Source of the DNA: Nitrososphaerota archaeon
GTDB taxonomy: Archaea > Thermoproteota > Nitrososphaeria > Nitrososphaerales > Gagatemarchaeaceae
Assembly: GCA_027886975.1 (NCBI GenBank)
Contig: JAPCJK010000007.1
Coordinates: 1-36,900, forward strand
Length of the DNA: 36,900 nt
Direction: 5' to 3'
Of the stretch, positions 30,080-36,900 are shown one piece after another. Position 1 is the stretch's first letter, and the number at the start of each line of letters is the position of its first letter. The position numbers and the translations under genes are program-made. A model generated the notes under the pieces. It ran no database searches. It was not told the DNA's origin and saw nothing but the letters and a program-made list of their open reading frames with translations.

Positions 30080-30366
30080 CCCCCTTTGGGGCTAGGTGAG
30101 GTATCCGTTCACTGGTCTTCACAATCGAACCCCCACCCCAGGCCTTCCACTGCAGCCTGTTTCCCCTTTAGATCCCGCACACTGTGAGTGTTTCTCCAAC
30201 AATCCGTGACCCACCTTAGACCCCAAGGCATATCCAATCCAAACCGCCTACCGAGAACGGGCTTCTTTACTTACGTAAGACTAACTGTTGCCTAAGGGTT
30301 TCTTGGAGTGGAATAACAGGAAAGGCAGGGGTGGGGCCGTTGGGTTGAACTCTGGTCTCTTCAATT

Positions 30367-30696
30367 CTAACCGGATCCGCTTCCCTCCAGCTCAACGAGG
30401 ACCGACTCTCCTTCTCTTCTAACTGGATAGGTCCTGACCTGCAGAGGAGGTATCACTTCGAAGGACCCTGTCCGTACGTCGTACGTCCAACCATGCCAGG
30501 GACATGTGACATTGTAGCCCTCGAGCTCTCCCTCTCCCAGTGGGCCTCCCCGGTGCAGGCACGAGTTGTCGAGGGCGAAGAACTCGTCTTTGATTCTGAA
30601 GATGGCCAACATCAATCCTTCAACCCTGACGATTTTGCCCTTCCCATCTTCGATTTCTTTGGCGTCGGCAACTTTGACGATCCTGCTCAAAGGCAA
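30367..30696 (-). CDS. Rieske-type [2Fe-2S] ferredoxin
   Basis: 109 residues, a stand-alone Rieske domain. Both cluster motifs are intact: SCLHRGGPL (C-x-H) and CPWHGWTYD (C-x2-H), 17-20 residues apart as usual, giving two Cys and two His ligands. A final strand (LQVRTYPVRREGESVLVEL) completes the fold. It should be a soluble electron carrier for an oxygenase or reductase; the FNR-like protein at 25.8 kb is a possible partner. The TTG start is only 3 bases after the stop of the upstream gene (30700), so they are likely co-transcribed. Confidence 0.9.
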   Translation of the reverse strand: MPLSRIVKVADAKEIEDGKGKIVRVEGLMLAIFRIKDEFFALDNSCLHRGGPLGEGELEGYNVTCPWHGWTYDVRTGSFEVIPPLQVRTYPVRREGESVLVELEGSGSG

Positions 30697-30699
30697 TCC

Positions 30700-31344
30700 T
30701 CAGGTTAGGGTATGCTTCCCGCTGACTTCGATTGGTTCTTGAGGCTCAGGATGGGTGTGCTTCTCCGACTCCAAGAGTAACCATTCTTCTAGGGCGTCGA
30801 CTTGCCTGCTCTCTGCCCCAATGGCGCCCAGCTCCTTCTTGATGAGCCGAACGGCTACCAGGATCACACGCTCTATGTGATCGACCTGGGTCTCTGTCGC
30901 ATGTCGCGGGTGGATTTCCATGACGTACTGCATATCTTCCTCGAGATGCTCTATCTGAGCTATGATGCTGGCTGTGGTATGCTCGACCTCGACCGTTAGG
31001 ACATTGTTGTAAACACCGAGCAACATCTCCAAGTCTGACTGGAAAGATTTCAGTCTGGAAGCGTAAATCTCCGCGACCTCCCGCGGCATGGCCTTCTTCT
31101 CTTCCATCGACGTTCGCACGTCTATGGCCAGGGTTATCAAGAACGTCGTCAGTGATCCTACGCCCAGCTTAGACTTCAACCTCTCCTTGGCGGTGACTTC
31201 TATCGGCTTCAACCTGTTCCGCTCATTCCGCTCAACTATCCGGTCGACTACAAGGTATGTCACAGGCAGAGTCACCAAGAGCCCTATCAGGGCCGCAATG
31301 ACGCTGAGCTCGACATCATCCAGAGTTATTGGCAACGGGACCAA
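30700..31344 (-). CDS. Single-TM protein with helical cytoplasmic domain
   Basis: 214 residues. One N-terminal TM helix (VIAALIGLLVTLPVTYLVVDRIV) is followed directly by a basic stretch (ERNERNRLKPIEVTAKERLKSK) and ~150 residues of predicted helices with coiled-coil character (EVEHTTASIIAQIEHLEEDMQYVMEIHPRHATETQVDHIERVILVAVRLIKKEL). A Pro/Glu/His-rich tail ends it. No motif identifies a function. Co-directional with the Rieske gene. Confidence 0.65.
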   Translation of the reverse strand: MVPLPITLDDVELSVIAALIGLLVTLPVTYLVVDRIVERNERNRLKPIEVTAKERLKSKLGVGSLTTFLITLAIDVRTSMEEKKAMPREVAEIYASRLKSFQSDLEMLLGVYNNVLTVEVEHTTASIIAQIEHLEEDMQYVMEIHPRHATETQVDHIERVILVAVRLIKKELGAIGAESRQVDALEEWLLLESEKHTHPEPQEPIEVSGKHTLT

Positions 31345-31363
31345 GGGAGAGCTTCGGCTGTGA

Positions 31364-31969
31364 TTAACCTATGTCTGATTGGTCGCCACGACGTCGATGC
31401 AACCAGATGCCAACCACGCTGACGGACGCGCCCAGCATCAAAACAACCAGCCCTATTATCACACGGTCGAAGGCCAGAGGCAACGCGGACAGCGCCGCGA
31501 TGCCGATTCCTAGATAGACGACTCTTTCCCCCTTTCCCAGCCGGAACAATTCATCCCTGAGCTGCTCCCAGTAACGGATCGCGAGGAACACCATGATAGC
31601 GACACCAAAGCCGACCACGAAGATGACATATGTCAATTCAGAACGGTAGTCACCGAAAGTCAACAGGAGGCCAGTTTCGTCCCCTATCAGCCCAAGTCCC
31701 AAGCCGAAGATTACGGCGTAAGCCCTATCATGTTCGGGCCTGTTCGAAGCGATCCCCAGCCACCCTGCCACGACCAGCATCAAAAGCCCATACCAGAAAT
31801 GGTGGAAGTGAATCCCCGACGATTGGACGACGACACTTGGGTATATCGTGGCGAAGATTCTGGCAGCGGAGAAGCCAACGACGAAGAAGAACAACGCGAG
31901 GAAGGCCAAACCTTGGGCCGAGCTTTTCGCGACTCGAGGTTGAACCTTCGATGGTCTCTGGGAACTCAT
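31364..31969 (-). CDS. Multi-spanning membrane protein with HFHHF motif
   Basis: About 201 residues from the ATG at 31969 (31975 is two codons earlier). TM segments at about 17-40, 54-72, 85-103, 111-135 and 153-192. Conserved-looking polar residues sit inside membrane segments: IHFHHFWYGLLML and GLGLIGDETGLLLTFGDY, a His cluster and an Asp-Glu pair that could bind metal. The track ORF extends to 32272, but that part is antisense to the start of DP2 and has no membrane character. Diverges from DP2, sharing a ~40-base promoter gap. Confidence 0.65.
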   Translation of the reverse strand: MSSQRPSKVQPRVAKSSAQGLAFLALFFFVVGFSAARIFATIYPSVVVQSSGIHFHHFWYGLLMLVVAGWLGIASNRPEHDRAYAVIFGLGLGLIGDETGLLLTFGDYRSELTYVIFVVGFGVAIMVFLAIRYWEQLRDELFRLGKGERVVYLGIGIAALSALPLAFDRVIIGLVVLMLGASVSVVGIWLHRRRGDQSDIG

Positions 31970-31980
31970 TTGCATAGACC

Positions 31981-31988
31981 TTAATTCC
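31981..31988 (+). promoter_or_regulatory. TATA box for DP2
   Basis: TTAATTCC centred about 28 bases before the DP2 ATG at 32012. Confidence 0.5.
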
Positions 31989-32011
31989 CTCTTACGGAGC
32001 GACGCCTCCAA

Positions 32012-35000
32012 ATGTCTTTTTCCGCCGACCTCGCGTGGGACCGAGTCAAGACACTCGCCCCATTCCCGGCGCGGCTCGACCAATACTACCAGGACATACT
32101 TTCGCAATACGAAGCCGCACACAGGACCGCATCGCTCGCCAGGTCCAAGGGCCTCGACCCACGTGACGTCGTCGAGAGCAAGACGGTCTTCGACCTGGCA
32201 GACAGGGTAAACCAGATGCTCCGCCTCGACCAGTTCGAGGGCCTTGTCGGCAGGCTCCGCGAGCTCCTTCACACCACGTCGAAGGAACGAGCGGCGCTCA
32301 CGATCTCACAGGAGATAGCCCTGGGAAAATTCGGCGCCCTTGAGAGGCACGAGGCCCTGAGCTACGGGATCAGAGCTGGTCTCGCGGTGATGACCGACGG
32401 TGTGACCGTGGCCCCACTCGAAGGAATCTCTGGTGTTACGATAAAGCAGAACGACGACAACAGCGACTACGTCTCCGTCTCATACGCGGGCCCCATGCGC
32501 TCTGCCGGGGGCACAGAGGCCGCGTTCTCCCTGGTCATAGCAGACCTGACCGCCAAAAAGCTCGGCCTGAGCAACTACAGGGCCCGGCCGGAGGAGATCG
32601 ACAGGTTCGCCGAAGAGGTCAGAATCTACGAACGCGACGTCGGCAACTTCCAGTACAAGGTGACCGACGACGACATCAGGCGCGCCATCTCCAACCTCCC
32701 GGTGGAAATCGACGGCATCGAGACCGACCCCATTGAAGTCGTCGTTCACAGGAACCTGAAGCGGGTCTCCACCGACAGACTCAGGGGCGGCGCGCTCCGA
32801 GTATTGAACGACGGCGTCATCGGCCGGGCAAACAAACTTTCGAAGAAGCTGGCGAGCCTGAGCATATCGGGGTGGGAGTTCCTCGACCAGCTCAAGGGGG
32901 CCACCCAACAGACCACCAACGAGACGGAAAAGGCAGGGGCCCACTTCGAGGATGTCATCTCCGGGCGGGCAGTGCTCTCCATGCCAAGGAGCAAGGGCGG
33001 CTTCAGGCTGAGATACGGCAGGTCCATGAACACCGGTCTTTCGACGATAGGGATCCACCCGGCCGTTGCAAGCTTGCTCGACTACCCAGTGGTGACAGGC
33101 ACCCAGGTGAAAGTCGACATGCCGGGGAAGGCCGCCACCATCGCATTCGTGGACTCAATCGAAGGGCCCACAATACTAACCAAGGACGGGAGTCTGATGA
33201 GGATATCCACGGTCGCCGACGCAGAATCGATTCACGACCAACTCGATAAGATCGTAGACCTCGGGGACGTCCTAATCAGCTACGGTGACTTCCTCGAAAA
33301 CAACAAGGCCCTCCCGCCCTCGCCTTACGTACCCGAATGGTGGGTCCAAGACTTCGCCAAAGCGCTGGCAGGGACCCGCGGGGCCTCGGAGGTACTGGCC
33401 ATAGCCGGGGTCACCCACGAGAGGGCCTTACAGCTTGTAGCTTCTCCTGCCACAATACCATCAGCGGCCGAAGCCATCGCCATCTCTCAATCGCTTGGAA
33501 TCCCATTTCACCCATCGCATTCACCGAGGTTCGACCGGGTCAGCCCCAACGAAATCGCAGAGCTGAGGAAGAATTCGAGAATCGAGGGGACAGACGTCGT
33601 CGTAGACGTCAGGTCGAACCAGGCGCGATGGATCCTCAACGCATGCCTGATCGAACACAGAATTGAAGGAGACTCGGCTATAGTCATCGGTGACCCGGCC
33701 CTGGTCCTAAGGACCCTCCTGAGACTCAACGAGCCCGAGGTGGTCCTCCCTCCGGACGAACCTGATTACATCAGGAATCTGACTGGGATTCAACTAGGGC
33801 GCTTGAGCACCACGACAATAGGCGTCAGGGTCGGGAGGCCGGAGAAGGCCATGGTTAGACGTCTGAAACCTCCAGTCCACACGCTTTTCCCTGTGGGCCT
33901 GGCAGCTGGACCATCACGCGACGTCTTCGTCGCCTCGAAGGAGGGGAGCGTCGAGGTCGAGGTTGCCAACCTCTACTGTCCCGAATGCGAGAAGAGGCGC
34001 CTGGGCTCCAAGTGCGAAATCTGCGGCGCGGCTACGGTCCCGTACAAGTCCTGCCCCAGGTGTGGCACTACCACCCAGGAGGAGGCATGCCCCAATTGCA
34101 AAACCAAGACCACGCCGTTTTCCAAGATGGACTTCGACTTCGCCGCGAAGCTCAACGACATCAGGAAAAGGATCCCCCACAACCAGGCCAAGGCAGTCAA
34201 AGGGGTCCGAGGCCTGATGAGCGTCTCGAAGATGCCCGAACCACTCGAGAAGGGGGTCATCAGGAGCAGACACGACGTCTATGTCTACAAGGATGGGACG
34301 CTCAGGATAGACGCAACGAACGCACCCCTGACCCACTTTAGGCCTCGGGACGTCAAGGCTGACATACAAACGCTGATCCGTCTCGGATATTCTCAGGACA
34401 ACGAGGGCCTCCCTCTCCAGAGGGACGACCAGATACTCGAGCTGAAGCCCCAGGACATAATCGTCCCGGTCGACATCGCCGGAGACCTCGTCAGAATGGC
34501 ACAGTGGGTCGACGACGAACTTCAGAGCCTCTACGGCCTGAAGCCATTCTACAACGTCAATGGGCCTTCAGACCTGATGGGCAAGCTTGTCATCGGCCTC
34601 GCCCCTCACACCTCCGTTGGTGTCGCCGGCAGGCTCGTAGGTTTCTCAACCGCCCAGGTCTGTTTCGCCAACCCCTACTGGCACGCGGCGAAGAGGCGCG
34701 ACTGTGACGGGGACGGGGACTCGATACTCATGTTGGTGGACGCCCTGCTCAACTTCTCACTGGAGTACATACCGCACCAGATTGGGGGCCTGATGGACAC
34801 CCCGCTCTTGGTCCAGCCCATCCTTCTTCCATCGGAGGTGGACGAGCAGGCGCACAACTTCGACATCGCTTCCTTCTATCCTCTAGAGTTCTTCGAGAAG
34901 ACGCAAACCAATCCTGCCGCGGCTTCCCTCGCCGGCCTGATCGAGCGCATCGGGGACAGGCTGGAGGACGAGGACCAGTTCTACGGCTATGGGTTCACAC

Positions 35001-35476
35001 ATATGGCCAGCGCCCTGACCCTCAGGCGTTCTAGGGGTGCCTACTCGACCCTTCGCACCCTGAACGAAAAGATTTCGAAGCAGATCGAAGTGGCTTCGAA
35101 GATAAGTGCGGTGTCCACCAAGGAAGTGGTCGAATCCATCATCAGGACGCATTTGATCAGGGACATAATGGGGAACGCCAAGAAGTACGCGACCCAATCG
35201 TTCAAGTGCAAAAAGTGCGGATTGACCATGCGCAGGCCTCCCCTTGCATGGAAATGTCCCAATTGCATGGGAGACATCAGAGTGACTCTCACAAGGGCCT
35301 CAGTGGAAAAGTATCTCTACATCGCCCAAAGGCTCGCTCGAGATTATGACGTCGACCCCTACCTGAGGTCCAGGTTAGACATGCTCCAGAGGGAGCTTGA
35401 CCAACTCTTCCAGGGCCCGAGGAGGGCCGACCAGCTCGAACTGACTGACTTTCTGAAGCCGACCCTAGTTGAATGA
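32012..35476 (+). CDS. polC: DNA polymerase D large subunit DP2 (catalytic)
   Basis: Catalytic subunit of the archaeal replicative polymerase, with an RNA-polymerase-like double-psi barrel. 1154 residues, full length and without intein. The N-terminal DP1-contact and KH-like region is typical (PMRSAGGTEAAFSLVIADL, about 160-180). A zinc-rich insertion at about 655-690 has CPECEKRRLGSKCEIC and CPRCGTTTQEEACPNC. The catalytic motif is RRDCDGDGDSIL (about 897-908), whose aspartates bind Mg. A C-terminal zinc finger CKKCGLTMRRPPLAWKCPNC (about 1066-1085) follows, then the PCNA/DP1-interacting tail. Its last 12 bases overlap the convergent glyA gene. Confidence 0.97.
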   Translation: MSFSADLAWDRVKTLAPFPARLDQYYQDILSQYEAAHRTASLARSKGLDPRDVVESKTVFDLADRVNQMLRLDQFEGLVGRLRELLHTTSKERAALTISQEIALGKFGALERHEALSYGIRAGLAVMTDGVTVAPLEGISGVTIKQNDDNSDYVSVSYAGPMRSAGGTEAAFSLVIADLTAKKLGLSNYRARPEEIDRFAEEVRIYERDVGNFQYKVTDDDIRRAISNLPVEIDGIETDPIEVVVHRNLKRVSTDRLRGGALRVLNDGVIGRANKLSKKLASLSISGWEFLDQLKGATQQTTNETEKAGAHFEDVISGRAVLSMPRSKGGFRLRYGRSMNTGLSTIGIHPAVASLLDYPVVTGTQVKVDMPGKAATIAFVDSIEGPTILTKDGSLMRISTVADAESIHDQLDKIVDLGDVLISYGDFLENNKALPPSPYVPEWWVQDFAKALAGTRGASEVLAIAGVTHERALQLVASPATIPSAAEAIAISQSLGIPFHPSHSPRFDRVSPNEIAELRKNSRIEGTDVVVDVRSNQARWILNACLIEHRIEGDSAIVIGDPALVLRTLLRLNEPEVVLPPDEPDYIRNLTGIQLGRLSTTTIGVRVGRPEKAMVRRLKPPVHTLFPVGLAAGPSRDVFVASKEGSVEVEVANLYCPECEKRRLGSKCEICGAATVPYKSCPRCGTTTQEEACPNCKTKTTPFSKMDFDFAAKLNDIRKRIPHNQAKAVKGVRGLMSVSKMPEPLEKGVIRSRHDVYVYKDGTLRIDATNAPLTHFRPRDVKADIQTLIRLGYSQDNEGLPLQRDDQILELKPQDIIVPVDIAGDLVRMAQWVDDELQSLYGLKPFYNVNGPSDLMGKLVIGLAPHTSVGVAGRLVGFSTAQVCFANPYWHAAKRRDCDGDGDSILMLVDALLNFSLEYIPHQIGGLMDTPLLVQPILLPSEVDEQAHNFDIASFYPLEFFEKTQTNPAAASLAGLIERIGDRLEDEDQFYGYGFTHMASALTLRRSRGAYSTLRTLNEKISKQIEVASKISAVSTKEVVESIIRTHLIRDIMGNAKKYATQSFKCKKCGLTMRRPPLAWKCPNCMGDIRVTLTRASVEKYLYIAQRLARDYDVDPYLRSRLDMLQRELDQLFQGPRRADQLELTDFLKPTLVE

Positions 35477-36754
35477 GTACGCCGGCGAGTCCTTGAACGA
35501 GTACTTGACCTTCTGGAACCCTTTCCTGAGCTCTCTGATTCTGCCGACCACTTCACGTTTCTTCTTTCCGCCCAGGGCCAGGTGAACGACCTCCGCAGTC
35601 TCTTTCATCTCTGTTTTGCCCATGCCCAGTCGGGTCAGCTCCGCTACCCCCAGCCTTATCCCCCCTGGGTTCGTGTAGTGCCTCCCTGCCTGCAGGTCCC
35701 CTGGAATCAGCTGCCTGTTGACTATGACGTTCTGACTCTCTAGGAGCTTCTCCATGACGCCACCGTCAGAGTATTTCATCACGTCCACTGCGACCTGATG
35801 CGACATCGTGTAGCCGTTCTTCTCCCCTAGGACCTTCTCCCCCAGGTCGGCCAGCCTTCCGGCGAACGCCTGGGCGTTGGCCACGACGTCCTTGGCATAT
35901 TTTCGTCCGAACTGGAGGAATTCCGCGAAGACCATTGCCTTGCCAGCCACGCTATGCAGATGGTGGTTGCTGGTGGTCCCGGGGAAGACTGCTTTTTTCA
36001 GAGGGTCAGCAAATTCGGTCCCGGCGACTATCGCACCTCCCTGGGGCCCGAACAGCGTCTTGTGAGTGCTGAAAGTCATCACCTGCGCACCTTCGCGAAG
36101 GGGGTCCTGGAACTGGCCGCCTGCGATCAGGCCAGCTACATGCGCCGCGTCGTAGCATACGACTCCGCCCTTGTCCCTTATTGTCTGCGCCAATTCCTTC
36201 ACCGGGTGCGGGAACAGGAACAGGCTGGCGCCGAACATGGCAAGCTTGACCGAATTCAACGCCGCAATTCTTTTCTTCGTCTCGTCGACATCTATGTTCA
36301 TCGAGTCCTTGTCGAAGGCCAGGTATTCCACGTTGAGCGAGTGGACCAGCCCCGCCGACCCCGAGAAATCCTTCTTCCCATGCGAGATGTGTCCTCCATT
36401 GGGGATGGAGAGTGCCAGCATCGTGTCTCCGGGACCGCTCAGGGCAGAATAGACTGCGAGGTTCGCCACAACTCCTGATATCGGTCTGACATCGATGAAA
36501 TCAGCTTTGAACAACTTCTTGCCCAGGGCTATGGCCTGGAGCTCGATCTGGTCGATGAACTTGCAGCCGGCGTACACCCTCTCCCCGGGCCATCCTTCGG
36601 CATAGCGGTGCCCAAGGTCGGAAGAAAGTACATCTCTGATGGGCTGCGATGTCACGTTCTCGCTGGCTATCATTGGGAGGCTTTCAGAAAACCATCTTTC
36701 ATGTGACCGAACTCTGGCGATTACAGACTTGAATTCAGAACCGTAGGAGGGCAT
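35465..36754 (-). CDS. glyA: Serine hydroxymethyltransferase
   Basis: PLP enzyme converting serine and tetrahydropterin to glycine and the methylene-pterin used by ThyX. 429 residues. Motifs: MIASENVTSQPIRDVLSSDLGHRYAEG (substrate and folate side), VRPISGVVANLAVY, VVCYDAAHVAGLI (PLP-binding Asp and His), and TFSTHKTLFGPQGG with the PLP lysine at about 231. TNPGGIRLGVAELTRLGM holds the carboxylate-binding Arg. C-terminus is shorter than in bacterial GlyA, as is common in archaea. Convergent 12-bp overlap with DP2. TATA-like CATAATTATC is centred 26 bases before the ATG. Confidence 0.94.
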   Translation of the reverse strand: MPSYGSEFKSVIARVRSHERWFSESLPMIASENVTSQPIRDVLSSDLGHRYAEGWPGERVYAGCKFIDQIELQAIALGKKLFKADFIDVRPISGVVANLAVYSALSGPGDTMLALSIPNGGHISHGKKDFSGSAGLVHSLNVEYLAFDKDSMNIDVDETKKRIAALNSVKLAMFGASLFLFPHPVKELAQTIRDKGGVVCYDAAHVAGLIAGGQFQDPLREGAQVMTFSTHKTLFGPQGGAIVAGTEFADPLKKAVFPGTTSNHHLHSVAGKAMVFAEFLQFGRKYAKDVVANAQAFAGRLADLGEKVLGEKNGYTMSHQVAVDVMKYSDGGVMEKLLESQNVIVNRQLIPGDLQAGRHYTNPGGIRLGVAELTRLGMGKTEMKETAEVVHLALGGKKKREVVGRIRELRKGFQKVKYSFKDSPAYSFN

Positions 36755-36774
36755 GAGAGATGACGAATCTCAAC

Positions 36775-36785
36775 GATAATTATGC
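36775..36785 (-). promoter_or_regulatory. TATA box for glyA
   Basis: GCATAATTATC on the minus strand, centred about 26 bases before the ATG at 36754. Confidence 0.5.
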
Positions 36786-36893
36786 ATTTGGAGGCCCGTG
36801 CATATCAAAGACAGGCCACCAGGCTCATCGAAAACTGATTCGTGTAATTCAGGGCGCTACGCTTAAGAACACTCAAGCGGGTCGAATTATCGA

Positions 36894-36900
36894 ATGAGCG
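36894..36900 (+). CDS. Possible start of next gene (two codons visible)
   Basis: ATGAGCG at the window edge. CTTAAG at 36862-36867 is about 27 bases upstream, the leaderless TATA spacing seen throughout, so a rightward gene probably begins here, diverging from glyA. Nothing can be said about its product. Confidence 0.3.

Larger units (their letters stand above)
29880..30366. other. Candidate replication origin (ORB-bearing non-coding region)
   Basis: About 490 bases without a gene. Two direct origin-recognition-box-like sites occur 59 bases apart: CTCCAATGGAAACAAAGGGG (30000) and TTCCAGTGGAAATAGTGGGG (30059). A weaker inverted one lies at 30130-30155 (CCCCACCCC...TTCCACTG). The region also holds repeated GTTCAC/GTGAAC hexamers, the self-complementary GGGGTCCCC and the palindrome CTTACGTAAG at 30270. 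Archaeal Orc1/Cdc6 binds ORBs of exactly this form (TTCCAGTGGAAAC followed by a G-rich run). Orc1/Cdc6, DP1 and DP2 are all in the window. Confidence 0.7.

Noticed and set aside
31976-32272. N-terminal extension of the membrane protein ORF 31364-32272
   Set aside because: This part is antisense to DP2 codons and hydrophilic; an ATG at 31969 fits the first TM better.
32480-33058. 192-residue minus-strand ORF inside DP2
   Set aside because: Shadow of DP2; no motifs and no promoter.
32012-35476. Intein in DP2
   Set aside because: DP2 is often inteinated in archaea, but the reading is continuous through the catalytic motif and total length is normal.
1-36900. CRISPR array
   Set aside because: No set of regularly spaced direct repeats was seen anywhere; no cas genes.

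Overview
This is archaeal DNA, most likely from the TACK group and plausibly a Nitrososphaeria/Thaumarchaeota-type lineage. The support is a family-D DNA polymerase (small subunit DP1 and large subunit DP2), an Orc1/Cdc6 initiator, geranylgeranylglyceryl phosphate synthase (archaeal lipids), an Elf1-type zinc-ribbon elongation factor (in archaea mainly a TACK trait), a UPF0147 protein and a tRNA-Ser that appears to carry introns. The lineage below TACK is inference. Many genes have a TATA-like box centred about 26-28 bases before a start codon that is often TTG or GTG, with no ribosome-binding site. I read this as widespread leaderless transcription and used it to choose several starts.

Layout. 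0-3.4 kb: small housekeeping genes (zinc ribbon, UPF0147, p27-autoantigen-like protein, peroxiredoxin, IscA/HesB), a decayed IS200/IS605 tnpB relic and two small membrane proteins. 3.5-4.6 kb: a free-standing LAGLIDADG homing endonuclease facing a tRNA-Ser(CGA). 4.7-10.5 kb: dienelactone hydrolase diverging from an operon of two ThyX-family proteins and a phosphohexomutase, then DP1, convergent with orc1/cdc6. 10.6-18.8 kb: accessory region with three paralogous double-HTH regulators, two homologous ~40-residue single-TM peptides each converging on one regulator, a surface protein, a nitroreductase, a candidate structured RNA, a duplicated 42-bp promoter/operator element and a PD-(D/E)XK-like nuclease. 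18.8-21.3 kb: GGGP synthase-Elf1 operon and a membrane-anchored winged-helix protein. 21.3-29 kb: small membrane or secreted proteins, an AbrB/RelE toxin-antitoxin pair, a flavin reductase, a NicO/UreH-like metal transporter and an AT-rich FkbM methyltransferase. 29.4-30.4 kb: a ~500-bp non-coding region with Orc1/Cdc6 origin-recognition (ORB) boxes, a candidate replication origin, flanked by a winged-helix gene and a Rieske ferredoxin. 30.4-36.9 kb: two membrane proteins, DP2 and serine hydroxymethyltransferase.

How it fits together. The replication set (DP1, DP2, Orc1/Cdc6, ORB-bearing origin, ThyX and GlyA for dTMP and one-carbon supply) shares one neighbourhood. The least explained system is the 10.6-17.8 kb set of double-HTH regulators with convergent mini-membrane peptides and shared operators, which looks like a repeated regulator/membrane-peptide module. 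The second candidate novelty is a two-gene ThyX in which each protein lacks a part the other has.
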